Notes under the pieces: model-generated
The model's database searches: none
What the model was told of the DNA's origin: nothing
What the model saw: the letters and a program-made list of their open reading frames with translations, nothing else
Position numbers and translations under genes: made by a program
In this document: positions 34,413 to 45,989 of the stretch, one piece after another
Layout: every line of letters starts with the position of its first letter
Position numbering within the stretch: position 1 is the first letter of the stretch
From: Protopterus annectens
Taxonomy: Eukaryota; Chordata; Ceratodontiformes; Protopteridae
Assembly (NCBI RefSeq): GCF_019279795.1
Contig: NC_056744.1
Coordinates: 1,510,677,851 to 1,510,741,850 of the forward strand
Reading direction: 5' to 3'
DNA: 64,000 nucleotides

Positions 34413-34988
34413 TCCTGTATGTGCGAATAAAAGGATATTCTAGCAGTGCGTTGTGATTTATTCCAGTAGTTTTGGATGATTTTCTCTGGTGGAATTGTTC
34501 GTGCTTGCCTTTGGATTTACTGTAGTCTTCTTTATAGGTTAATAGGTTCATAGGTAGGTACTAGGCTATCTGCCTGAAGGTATTTATAAGCCTAGCCAAA
34601 ATGTGTTGGCTTTCGCCACCCCCTTAGATTAGTTCCCTGTGCCTCTGTCCAGCAGAGCCACTGAAGTGATCCCCGAGATAAACTTTCTGTTTCCCATCCA
34701 CTCATCAAGATTTCTTTTGAAGAGTGTTAGCGAGGAGCTCTGCCTAATGTAGATTGGGATCTTGTTCCAAAGCATGGGAAGTCTCTGGGACAGGAATCTA
34801 TCCCTCCAGCATGTCCTATTTATTGCTGTGGTGAGGTTGAGATCCCTAGAGTGTGTGGCTCATGGGGATAAGGTTTTCTTTAGGTGGAGCATGTCCATTA
34901 ATTCTGGGTTGGACATGGCCTTGTATGTCAGGCAGAGATCACCTCTGAGTAGGCGGTATGCAACCGAGTACAGCTGTAATTTCTTCAG

Positions 34989-37536
34989 TCAAGCTGCATA
35001 GGGCATGTGTTTGAGGCCAGTGATCCTCTTGGTGAAGTACTTCTGTGGTCTTTCCAGCTGTTGCAGGTGTCTTGTAAGGTACATCCCAAATGGGGTGTTG
35101 TACTCTATGATGGGTCTGATGAGTGATGAGTAGAGGGGCACAATGACCTCTTTTGATTTGGATGCAAACCCTTTTGTGATTAGGTGGGCCAAATAGAAGA
35201 ATTTTCTAACCACTTTGGCAATGTGATTATCAAAGGTGAGATTACTGTCTACTTGGGTCCCCAGATCCCTTATTATGTCTTCCATATTTAGGGGACTACC
35301 ACCTATGTGGTAGTTTGTGGGTACTTTGTTTTCTCCAAAGGGGATGACTATGCACTTTTTGGCATTTAGCTTGAGGCCATGATTTTGACACCAGGTATCC
35401 GTCTCAGTGAGACCCTTTTGAAGGATGTCTGTGTCAGCCGGAGAGTCAATTATAGCCCCTAGTTTGCAGTCATCTGCAAACTTGGTCAGCCATAGTCCTC
35501 CTGTGCTTGCCTGTACCTCTGAGAAGTATATGCTGAACAGGAGGGGTCCTAGGACTGAGCCCTGGGGAACTCCACTTGTAACCGATTTAGAGTCTGACCT
35601 AGCTCCCGTAACTCTCACCATGTGGGTTCTGTCCATAAGCCAGTTGGCAACCTATCTTGTGACATAGGGATTTATGTTCAGGCAGGTGAGCTTGTCTATA
35701 ATACCAGAATGGGGAATGGTGTTGAAGGCCTTTGCGAGGTCTAGGTAGGCTGTGTGTACCACTTTTCCCTCATCTATAGCCCTGGTAACTGTCTCAAAGA
35801 AGTCCACCAGGTTTAGGAGGCATGATCTGCCCTTAACAAAGCTGAACTGGGTAGGGTCCAGTGTTTGGATGTTCCCAATGTCTCTGTTAATGAGTTCCAT
35901 GATGATGTGCTCCATAGCCTTGCAGACCAAGCTAGTCAGGCTTATAGGGCGATGGTTCCTGGGGTCTGTTGTGGCTCCACCTTTATGAAGCGGGATAACC
36001 GCTGCTGTACGTCACTCTATGGGTACATAGCCTGTGGAGAGGCTGAGTTTGAACAGTGTGTTTAGGTGAGGGGTTAGTTTGTCTTTGAGCTCGTGTAGGA
36101 CGCAGCCTGGGACACCATCCGGTCCCACTGATGCTGTGTTATTGGCTTTGGAGAGGGCTGTTTTAATCTGAGTGTCTGTGATTTCAGGCACTCTACATTC
36201 TTTTGGTATGGTTATGGGCCCTCTTGGGGGTGAGAGGGGAGTGAAGTTTGTGCTGAACTTGTCTGCCAGGATATTGGCGATATCAGTTGGTTCAGTGTAT
36301 TTTATGCCATTCTGCACTAACTCCGAACAGATCTGAGCATTGCCACTTAGATTCTTGACATAGCTAAAGAATGCCTTGTGGTTATCTTTGGAGTCCTTGG
36401 CAATTTTTCTTTCAAGGCTTGCCTTGGATGATTTTATGAGGGATCGTAGTGTCTTGCTGATACTGATCAGGGATGTCTTCCCTTCTTGGGATTTTACTCT
36501 TTTCTGTACTAGTTTCCTCCCTCTATTGTGTAGCTTATTTATGGCAGGAGTTCACCAGACTGGTTTCCTTTTCTTGGAGAAGTGAGTCTTGGTTTTGCTT
36601 GGGATGGCATGATCCATGCATTCTTGTAGGTGCCCTTAGAATGCATTAGTAAAGGATTTTGCAGCTTGGACAGTGTTATCCTTCAGCATGGGGGCTTTGA
36701 AACTTCCCACCTCGGTCTTGAGTAACGTGAAGTTTGCTTTTGAAAAGTTTTTCACTGTGTTTTTTTTTGTCCGGGGGTGGGGGTGGAATGTGGATATCCA
36801 AAGTGATTTGTTTATGGTCAGCTCTAACCAGTGAGGGGTTGACCTCCGGTGTGGAACAGCAGTCGCCCATGTTGGTGATGACCAGGTCCAATACGTTGTC
36901 ACCTCTGGTGGGTGTGTTGACCAGTTGAACCAGGGCTTTTGAGTTTATAAATTCTAGGAAATGTTGGGCAAGGGAGTTAGTACTTAAGTATTTCTCCCAG
37001 TTAATGTTTGGGTAATTGAAATCATCCAATATTAGGGTGTTTGGTGGGACCTTTATGTTTCCCAGTATTTCCGGAAATGTGGAATGGGGGTCCTGGGACA
37101 TGGTGTGTGATCTGTAGCAAGCTACAATTTGAATTGCAGTTTTGCCCATTGTTTGTTGCACGTGGATGATCTCTGAAGCATCATGCTGTGCCACTAACCT
37201 GAAGGTGTGGGTATCCTTGATGAATATGGATACGTCCCCGCCTTTTGTATTTCGGTTTGGGTTCTGTGGCCGAAATATATGGCATAAGTTGTAGCCTGGT
37301 AGTGCTGGGGTGCTCTCTGGAGCCTTAAACCAGGTTTCTGTTACTGCACATATATTGATTTTCTCCATACTGAGGAGTGCCTCGAGTGTGTGCATTTTGA
37401 GGTTCAGACTTCTGGCATTGAGTAGCATTACCCTCAGTTTTTTGTTACTTGTACAATTTACGGCGGTGGGTTTGTCTTTTGAGCCTTGCCTAAAAAAGGC
37501 ACTATGGGGGTGGCAAGAGCCTTGGCCAGTATTCAA
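34989..37536 (-). pseudogene. CR1 ORF2: AP endonuclease and reverse transcriptase
   Basis: The endonuclease (37536-36676) shows LNARSLNLKMHT, INICAVTETWF, GGDVSIFI, LILDDFNYPNINW, TRGDNVLDLVITNMGD and VRADHKQI, an APE-type nuclease with its DFN and SDH-like blocks. The frame then shifts by one in the T-run 36760-36768. The RT (36317-34989) gives GPDGVPGCVLHEL, FVKGRSCLLNLVDFFE, AYLDLAKAFNTIPH, GVPQGSVLGPLLFSIYF and KFADDCKLGA with the Asp pair, then YSSLIRPIIEYN and the C-terminal RITGLKHMPY. TGA at 36012-36014 and TAG at 35652-35654 interrupt it. The endonuclease frame overlaps the ORF1 stop and has no ATG there. Confidence 0.87.
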
Positions 37537-38443
37537 AAGCCTAAGGGTGACATGTGCAAGCCATCTCTAGTGAAGCAGCGTGACTTGTCGAGCATGGCGT
37601 CCCAGGCAGACAGACACTGGATCCCCTTTGTATGACACCAAAAACTTAGCCAATTGTTGAAATTGAAAATTTTTTCTTTATACCGTGGTATCATTCTTGA
37701 TGAGGGCAGGATGCTACTCAGGGTCAGGGTCATACTGGCATGGGCTATGTGATCAGAGAGCTCTTCCACATCTCTTTTCATGTAGTCCAGAGAGGTATGG
37801 CTCAGGTCATTCACACCAACGTGGACAATGACAGAGTCATATTTGTACTTGTTCTGTAGTGAGCTGAGTGCTTGTGTTATGTGGCGGATCCTGGCACCCG
37901 ACAGGCAGCTACCAGTAATCTTCTCCTTATTCAGCCTAGTGAGTGGGACATCAGTGTGCCTGACCATAGAGTCACCTATTACTAGTATGTTGGGTATGTT
38001 ATTTTGCCTTAAGGGCTGTGATTGCATGGCACACTGGTTTTGTGAAGTATGTGTTTCATGGTTTGTGTTGGGGGGGGGTGGAGGTTGCTTGGATGTTTGC
38101 TTTGGTGGTCTCTGTTGGTTTAGCAGATTTTTATTTAGAGCCTCTGAGTATGTTTTCATTTATTTATGTGTGTTTTTTTCCAGTGCTGTTTTAATGGGTT
38201 CATGTGAGACTGGTGGTGTGATGCAAGTATTTCCCTTCTCCTCTTGACTGTCTGATATGCAGTCTTGGGTTGAGAGAGCTTAGCCTCCAGTATGGCCATA
38301 TAATTGCATCTCTCGTATGTATTAGTGTTTGGTGGTAGGAGGAGGGGCTTGTCTGTGTACATGAGGCAGTTGTAACATTGCCTCAAAATGCCCATATTCA
38401 CCAGCTGGACTGGAGAGTACACCTGAAACTGCCCTTTGGACAT
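37533..38443 (-). pseudogene. CR1 ORF1: zinc-type N-terminus plus SGNH-like esterase domain
   Basis: The N-terminal part (38443-38159) has a CYNC pair and a later Cys (YERCNYMAILEAKLS), suggesting a small zinc-binding motif and a short helix. After an in-frame TAA (38156-38158) followed at once by ATG, the frame continues to the esterase domain. Its blocks are ILVIGDSMVRHTD (GDS), VIVHVGVNDLS (GxxND-like) and DGLHMSPLG (DxxH). These are the SGNH hydrolase blocks found in ORF1 proteins of CR1 and L2 elements, where the protein is thought to bind nucleic acid or membranes. The ATG after the stop would also allow reinitiation. About 304 codons in total. Confidence 0.82.
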
Positions 38444-38525
38444 GCCTGGATAGGTACAGTGAACTGTTTTACTGGATGGCTGGTAAGGTCAAATAGAGAG
38501 CCTTGTCCTTCTGTACAGTACAGGA

Positions 38526-38616
38526 GGGTCTTGTGCTAGGGTTTATAAGTGCTTGTTATAAGTTTTGAGAGGGTCTTGTACTAGGGTTTATAAGTGCTTG
38601 CTATAAGTTTTGAGCA
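38526..38616 (+). repeat. 45-bp tandem duplication
   Basis: Two adjacent copies of a unit starting AGGGTCTTGT and ending TATAAGTTTTGAG, differing at about two positions. No larger family was recognised. Confidence 0.9.
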
Positions 38617-39399
<783 letters not shown>

Positions 39400-39814
39400 T
39401 TTTTTTTAAGAAAATAAAGCCGATACACTCAAAAACACTTTAAATGCACAGAAAAGGATACTTATTGTTATATATCTCAGATCAGAGTTGTAGTCAATGC
39501 CCCTAGTAATAAAGTAGGAAGAAGCACAAATACAGTAAAAGCAGATTAATAAAGTACAATAGAAAACAAACAAACTGATTTAAACAAGTTACCCAATTAA
39601 CCAGAAAAAAGCTCAAAACTGAGCCCTGTTCCAGCAGTCTTCAATCAGATAAGTTTTAACTGCACACCCCTGCTTACAGGGGAACCTTCTCCAAAAAAGA
39701 TGGCCTGGATCAGTGCTCAAGTTATACAAACAAAGCTAGATTCAGCAGGCCTGAATCTGTTCTATGATACAGCATCAAGCCGCACCAATTTCAGAAAGAA
39801 ACAATTCAAATAAG

Positions 39815-40110
39815 CAGGCACAATAAGCCTGTGACCAGATATTCCCAGCTCAGAAGGGCAGAATCCAGCCTCTCCTCCCACAAGAGTACAGACCACAAAC
39901 CTTCTTAATGTAGAATAACTGGCCTGAAGCCCAAGTGCCTAAGCCAGAACTAATACACTTTTAGAATAGCAGACACTGGGCCTTCAATCAGCAATTCCCA
40001 GCTTAGAAGGATGTAAGCTACTTGTTCTGCCACAACAGTGCAGACCACAAACCTTCTTAATGTAAAACAGCCTGTATGAAGCCCAAGTGCTTAAACCAAA
40101 AGACTTAGAA
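39815..40110 (+). repeat. About 153-bp two-copy tandem repeat
   Basis: CCCAGCTCAGAAGG at 39844 recurs as CCCAGCTTAGAAGG at 39997. Downstream both copies share GCAGACCACAAACCTTCTTA and GAAGCCCAAGTGC. The copies are clearly diverged, so the duplication is old. Confidence 0.8.
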
Positions 40111-41930
40111 TAACAGTTACAGTTTAATCAAGCTACTTCCAAGCAGTAATAAATGCAGCAGAATAAATGAAACTGAGTACTATTAAGAAAAGCAAAAGAA
40201 AGTAGGAGGAAAGACAAATACAGTAAAAGCAAATATATATATATATTTATTTTTTGGCCTTCTCAAATCTACTCTCTGTATTAGAGTGAACACTAGACTC
40301 AGAATATGATCTCACTGTAATTGGCTAAGTGAGCAAATGAGATGGACCCAGGAGGAGTGTTCTAATACAGACTTACAGGAGGGCGGGCAATTCCAGAGCC
40401 AGCAACACTTAATACCAATGCAACAACAGGGAGGGAGGATGGGAACTAACTGCAGAGAGACACAGAGCACATTGTAAAACACACACAACAGAAAAAATGA
40501 AACTATAGTACTTTTAAATCTGCAAGTTTGTACTTAACAGAATATTAAAATATAAGTTTCACTTAGCTCCAGTTTCTAATGCAGATGTTTGTAGCCAAGC
40601 AAGTCTCTCAAGAGTTGAGCATAAAATGATTTCTCAAACTTTGTGGCTAGCACTTAAAGTACAGAGGAATCCCTCATGCTGGTGTGTATGTGTGTTTTTG
40701 TTTGAATGTGTACTTGTATCGTTGTGTGTGTTGGTTCTCCCATTATTTCAGGCTTTGTCCAGACTTCTTCGACTAAGAGATTGAGAGGTATGGGTCCAGT
40801 CCTACTTCCACAAAGCATGCTATAAACTCCTGTTTACTGCACAGATGTGGCTTCTATATTGTACCTATCTCTGAATAAGCCAGTAATGATTCAGTGATCC
40901 ATCCTGCTGTCACCGTGTCACTGATCCCTCCATGTCACACATCTAGGGGATTGTTGGTTGAGGTTTACAGATGCTGCTGCATGAGAGTTGGCACTGTGAT
41001 AACTTATTTGCCTCTGCAAAACTACAACCTTCAGGATGCTCCTTGCCTTTATATTCAGACACAGCTGACTGTATGACTTCATGCCTGATGACTATGAATT
41101 ACTGCCTGTTTTCACCATCTTTATTTCACATCATTATGGAGCCATCAAACTCAGCTTCTTCATTTAACTGTTATTACAAGGTCATTTGCATAGTACTTTT
41201 CTGTGACATTTAGGCCATTGCACTTTAATGCTGTGTGGTTATATAAATCCCTAGTTAGTTTTATGTGAACTTTGCAAACTGACTTTGAATATCCTCATGA
41301 TTCCTAGTATGAATAAAATGTAGGTCTGTATCAAACCTGCTCTAATACTTCTGGGGGGGTTTCATCAGTTCCTCTCCCTACCAACTGATGTCTTCAAACC
41401 TACACACAGGCAAAACACTATGTCTTGAAGAAAACAGCACCATCCTCTCTGCCAGTTCATTAGAGATTCTCTCAATGTAGTAGAAGATATGGTTATTAAG
41501 TATTAAGTCCTGAATAGATAAGAAACAGAAAAATAAAGCACTGCAACTCTTAAAAAATTAGCATTCAACATTGATGAAAGAATATTTGGAAGATCAGGGA
41601 TTGATGGACAACAATTGGATAGGAGTAGGGGAGACAACTCAGGGACAGGTAGAGGGACTGTGGTGTGTATGTGTGTTTCTGTTTGAATGTGTACTTGTGT
41701 GTATGGGAGAGTGGCTACTGAGCGATTCCTATGCCTACATGATGGAGCCACAGCAGCTCATATCATAGAATTGCAGATCAGCAATGGTCTGCACCTTGCA
41801 GTGGTAACTGCTATCCAGAGACATGTGGATTAGCTGATAATGAGATCCTTCCTCATCACAGCTAGCATGTCAATGACTCAGAAAAATACTGTATTGTGAG
41901 AGCATGTTTTATTTTAGTGTGACCACCCAT
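40111..41930. other. No gene seen; partial MITE end at 40731-40791
   Basis: Mostly unique-looking AT-rich sequence. 40731-40791 (CCCATTATTTCAGGCTTTGT ... GAGATTGAGAGGTATG) matches the 3' end of the hAT-like MITE family. No other feature is supported. Confidence 0.5.
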
Positions 41931-41944
41931 GTACTTTGTATATC

Positions 41945-42680
41945 TCTGCAAAGTATGAGCTACAGTCATGAATGATGACCCCAATCTACCATATCCAACA
42001 ACATGCTAAGGAGAGATATAATCAATGCAGTCTGCGTGCTGTAGCCATGATTGGTGACTCACATCCAGTGATCCACCATCCCTAGCAATGTGTTGCGGAA
42101 CTGGGTAACCAAGGCAGCCTTCACACTACAATCCTGAATGATGACCTCTATCAACCAGCCCTAGCAATGTGTTGGGGAAAGGTCCAGCCAATGCAGCATG
42201 CAAGCTACAGCCCTGAATGACGATGGTTATCTGCCATCCATAAAAGTATGTTAAGGAGAGAAATGCAACCAATTTAGCCTGCATGCTGCAACACTGAATG
42301 TTGATCCCCATTCGCCATCTTTAACAATGTGCTGAGGAAAGGTACAACCAGTGCAGGCTGCATGTTACAACCCAGAATGACTGCTCTAATCCAGCATTAC
42401 TAATGACATGTTGAGGAAGGTACAATCAAAGCAGCATGTATGCAACAACCATGAATAATGGCCTCCATCCATTATCCTCCATGGTATGTTGTGGGTAAGT
42501 GCAGCTATTGCAGCTTACCTTTTAACAGTCACTGATGATGATGATGACGATGACTCTTGCCAACCACCTTTAATGCTATGTTGATAGGAGGTGCAACTAA
42601 TGCAGCCTACCTACTACAGCCATGACTAAAGACCCCTGCCCATCATACCTAACAGCATGCTGATAAATGCTGAAGAAAGG
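41945..42680 (+). repeat. Degenerate 80-bp satellite, about nine units
   Basis: A block resembling CTACAGCCATGAATGATGAC recurs at about 41960, 42040, 42126, 42206, 42286, 42365, 42442, 42523 and 42612, spaced 77-90 bp apart. Each is followed by a CCATC..CCTAACAATG block and GTTGAGGAAAGGTACAACCA. Units differ by roughly 20-30 percent by eye, so the array is old. A (GAT)n-like run is embedded near 42530-42555. Confidence 0.88.
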
Positions 42681-43099
42681 TGCACGTTAGACTGAATGCC
42701 AAATAAGGAACAAAGGTGCACACCAGCCTGAATGCTGAACATGTATACCATTGAAAAGAGAGACTGGCAAACTGTCTAAGCAGAGTACCATTCTATTGAT
42801 CTGGTGTTATGCATTTGCCTCCTTAGGATCCACAGGAACAGAATTAAGGTGTTTCCAGGCTGTCTATGGGCAAACAAGATGGGGAATGAAAGAACAAATA
42901 GATAAATAAAACATTCATTCCAATCTGGCTAGTGATCTTAACCTCAGAAGAAAGCCAGGTCTGTTTTGGTGCCCCCCCCCCCCAAACAAAAGCAGGAAAA
43001 AAGACCCTGCTTCAGGACTATTCTTTCTACATTTACAACTCTAAAAAATTACTTGCAACACTTGCAGCATACCACAAACAAAGCATGAAGTGCTTCAGT

Positions 43100-43232
43100 C
43101 TAGGTTCAGGCACCTAAGCAGTGTGGCATTTCCCTGTGGTACATTTGGTCAAGGCACATGGCTGAAATGACATTTACCTGTATTAGAATAGGGCTGTTGT
43201 GAATTTCCTGTGGGCAAACAGAAGAATGCAGT
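43100..43232 (-). repeat. Left arm of an inverted interspersed repeat pair
   Basis: The reverse complement of this segment aligns with 44787-44921. Shared blocks on that strand include TTTGCCCACAGG, AATTCACA, GAATGTCA and CAAATGTACCACAG. The two arms flank the PLE remnant at 43580-44660. Confidence 0.78.
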
Positions 43233-43579
43233 GCCATGTCTACAACTTCAACAACCAAATGCACAGGGAATAAATAATGACCATGACCCCCAAGGCAGCA
43301 CGAGGCAACAGGCAGAATGGCAGGCATCAGCAGCAGGCTAGTCAGTGGGCATGTCAGTGTCAGTAAAAATGCAAAACAGTGTAAGAAACTTCTCTGTGTG
43401 GAAGATTTTCAGTCTATATATTTCTAGTTAATCACTGTATATTAATCAGATCAGACAATAATAGTAGAAGTAGTGAACGTAAACTCGTCAAGTCAAAACA
43501 AAACAAAAAGTATTAATAGAAAATATATAATTGTACAGCATTACTAAGTATTCGAAAGTAATCCAAGCAAGGCAGGCAG

Positions 43580-44660
43580 TCTGTTTCCAGTCAAAAATCC
43601 TTTATTAAGTACACAGACAAGCGATCCAAGTAAAACAAAAATAGAGTAATAATTTCCTCACAAGCTTTCTAAATATATATATACTTTTTATCAGGCATGG
43701 GAGTGGTTTATTGTGCTGTAAAACAAAGTGTTATTGGTACACATGTTCAATTCACATCCCTTCCCCCATCAGTGTGACATTTGAGCTGGTCCTGCCCTAC
43801 CTAGTAGCTGACATAATAATGTATAGCCCTTATATACTTTAAATAAAATTTATAATAATGTGGTACCTCTTATTTAACCAAATTATTAAGTAGATTATTA
43901 AGTCTGTGATTTTATCCAAGACAATATACTACATGGCTGGAAATATATCAACCTTAGTTCATTTGGCGATCAAAAATTATATATAAATATATACATATAC
44001 AATTTGCATGTAAAAATCAGTTTCTATTTTCATAACCTATTGTTAACAAAGATCGCTTTCGTCCTTCTAGACTTCTTCAGGTCTGTGTACAAGAACCCTA
44101 AAAACCTATATAATTGTATAATTAGTTAGTATTGTTATTACCATCATTTTGAATAAAGTGGAAAAAAGAACCAGAAAAAAATAAAAATAAGAAAAAAATG
44201 TATGTATGATGATAGAAAAAATACACTTAATTTCAAATGATTTAAAATGGTATTTAAAACCAATTTGTAGAAAAAAATAAAATACAATTAGTCATGTAAA
44301 CAATGTGGCAATTTTCTAAGTTCCAGTGCACTTTTAATTGAACAGTAGTAGTTTAGTCCAGGCTTTCTAAAAGAGTTCAGTTTTAATTGCCACATGAGTT
44401 CATGTTTCTCCAGAATATTCGGGGTGTCTCCTTCAAGATCACCCATGTCTATGCGATCCAGAATCTGGAACTTAAAACCTGCCTGTGTGTCTTTTATGAA
44501 GAGAAAGGTGTTTGGCTAGTGCATTATTTTTACCTCCAGAACTGATTTCTGACAGATGACATGAAATCCTACGCTTGAGTTTATTTATAGTCTTGCCAAC
44601 ATAGAATGCAAAAATGGTTCCATCTCTGTGGTAATTCGAGCTAATCTATAGCCTTGGGAT
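43580..44660 (-). mobile_element. Penelope-like element remnant: GIY-YIG C-terminus and 3' UTR
   Basis: On minus the text after 44660 gives a SMLARL/VGKT-like position, then NTFLFIKDTQAGFKFQILDRID, an LEKHELMWQLKLNSFRKPGLN block and SALELRK, the conserved C-terminal end of PLE GIY-YIG proteins. A 3' UTR follows with a hammerhead-like core at 44057-44080. GTACACAGAC (43609) and GTCTGTGTAC (44082) mark small inverted segments. The RT is absent and the copy is broken and old. Confidence 0.75.
44057..44080 (-). ncRNA. Hammerhead-like motif in the 44-kb PLE remnant (variant core)
   Basis: On minus, CTGAAGA (44080-44074), then AGTC, a loop, GAC and GAAA (44060-44057), followed by GCG. One core base differs from CTGATGA. 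Confidence 0.4.
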
Positions 44661-44786
44661 TTCCTTCATGCTGTAGCACACTTCTAAGTGTTGTAGTTGC
44701 ATAAACATGTACTGTATACACTGAGCACAACACTCATTTCTTCTACCCCCATGCACTTCATTACTAAAGTTGTGGGCATGTCAGTG

Positions 44787-44921
44787 TGCTTGTCTTTGCC
44801 CACAGGGAATTCACAGAAAGCCATATTTCTCTGCAGCTGAATGTCACTTCAGCCATGTGTCCTCAGCCAAATGTACCACAGAGAAATGTCTCACTGCCTA
44901 GGCACCTGTACCTATTTCAGT
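44787..44921 (+). repeat. Right arm of the inverted interspersed repeat pair
   Basis: Inverted counterpart of 43100-43232. A weaker partial match (TGTGCTTGTCTTTGCC) follows at about 45148, so the family may have further decayed pieces nearby. Confidence 0.75.
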
Positions 44922-45893
44922 CCAGCAGTTCTGACAACAGAAGCAGTATCTGAATTAATTTCTATATCAACCTTCAGAAATATAGATACAGAAATGAATA
45001 CCTGTACTCAATACCAGTTGATCAGCATCTCATGATTACTCGCCCTATTATCTTGCACTTGGGGTCACTAACCCCTTCATCCCATAATACTATGCCACTG
45101 ACTACTGGAGAAGATGCACTTTATATGTAGTGTATGGGGTGAAGATGTGTGCTTGTCTTTGCCTAGCTGAATTCTTGCAGTAGACTTCATGAGCCATGGC
45201 CATGCACATACAAGCTCACACAAGAAGATCCAAACTGTGTTTGTTTTCAAGAAACCAAACAGACATGTGAGAGTATGCATTTTATACATTTTATATGTGA
45301 AAGGATGGGGTAATGTCCTTTCCATCTCCCAAAGTACCCATCTGGTGCTGTAACCTCCCATCCTCTAGCATGTTCTGGAACATATACGAGAGGGTTATAA
45401 ATCTGAAATAAGATGGAAGAAAAACAATTGAATTGATATAAGGGAAGTCTAATCCAGAGCAAGACTGCCAAAGAAAAAAGTAAATACAAGAACATTATGG
45501 GACATCTGAGTGGTCATTTAACCTTTCTACAGAGAATCAATTCTAGCAATGATGTTACATATGCTGACAACGATTTCCATACAATTCAAGAAATTTGTAG
45601 CTTTGTAGATCTCTGACTATGCCTTGTCTTATTGTACTCATTGTAAATGCAGCATTATAAACATTTAAAACTTTCTAGATCTGAAGACACTAAACTAAGA
45701 GGTACCTGGCTAAGGACCCATATAAGCACGACCCTTTACTGTAATGAAAACTATTCAGAACTACATCTGTGCATTACTATAGACAAGCTTTACAACTCCT
45801 GGTTTGTTTCTTACATGATATAGTTGCATTCATTCACCATCTATTCACACTCATCATTTTTCAAGAAACAATTAAACAAGCAGATTTCCTCAC
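44922..45893. other. No gene seen
   Basis: AT-rich sequence without recognised repeats beyond the partial match at about 45148. It may be intronic if the neighbouring exon is real. Confidence 0.4.
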
Positions 45894-45989
45894 CTGGATA
45901 TAAGAGATCTTCCCCTCCTGCTCAAGTTGGAGCTCTGTAATGTATTTGAGTTTTAATTCTAGAGCATCTGTAGCAGTTTTCAACTTTTC
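45894..45989 (-). CDS. Candidate internal exon of an unidentified host coiled-coil gene
   Basis: On minus this is 96 bp between an acceptor (TATATCTAG) and a strong donor (CAG|GTGAGG). It is open in one frame in phase 0 at both ends and encodes 32 residues beginning EKLKTATDALELKLK and ending EGKISYIQ. The residues are rich in Glu, Lys and Leu with heptad-like spacing, as in a coiled coil. It sits in sequence with no recognised repeat. I do not recognise the protein and found no partner exon. The polypyrimidine tract is weak. Its length is a multiple of three, as expected of a cassette exon in a long coiled-coil gene. Confidence 0.5.

Larger units (their letters stand above)
32085..34514 (+). 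mobile_element. Penelope-like element A, 3' part (GIY-YIG and long repeated 3' UTR)
   Basis: 32111-32608 encodes the C-terminal half of a PLE: KCGNCVYCKYIL, then CPCFYVGKTEWKLK (GIY-YIG), FKFIVLQT and a PFYPGLNEAALV C-terminus. The 3' UTR from 32610 to about 34240 is unusually long. 34240-34514 is the right terminal segment, inverted relative to 21934-22197. It is broken (a few breaks) and separated from its RT half by the 7.4-kb insertion. Confidence 0.82.
34533..38455 (-). mobile_element. Near-complete CR1-family LINE
   Basis: Read on minus, the order is a short leader, ORF1 with esterase domain (38443-37533), ORF2 endonuclease (from about 37536), RT (36317-34989) and a 3' UTR ending in the octamer-like tail CCTATGAACCTATTAACC near 34533. 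The 3.9-kb length, the domain order and the short repeated 3' tail fit the CR1/L2 group. Lesions are few: in-frame stops at 38156-38158, 36012-36014 and 35652-35654, and a frameshift in the T-run 36760-36768. That makes it the youngest-looking LINE here. No target duplication was seen. Confidence 0.88.

Noticed and set aside
39500-40250. Possible LTR pair sharing ACAAATACAGTAAAAGCA
   Set aside because: The shared stretch is only tens of bases, with no TG..CA ends, primer site or coding sequence.
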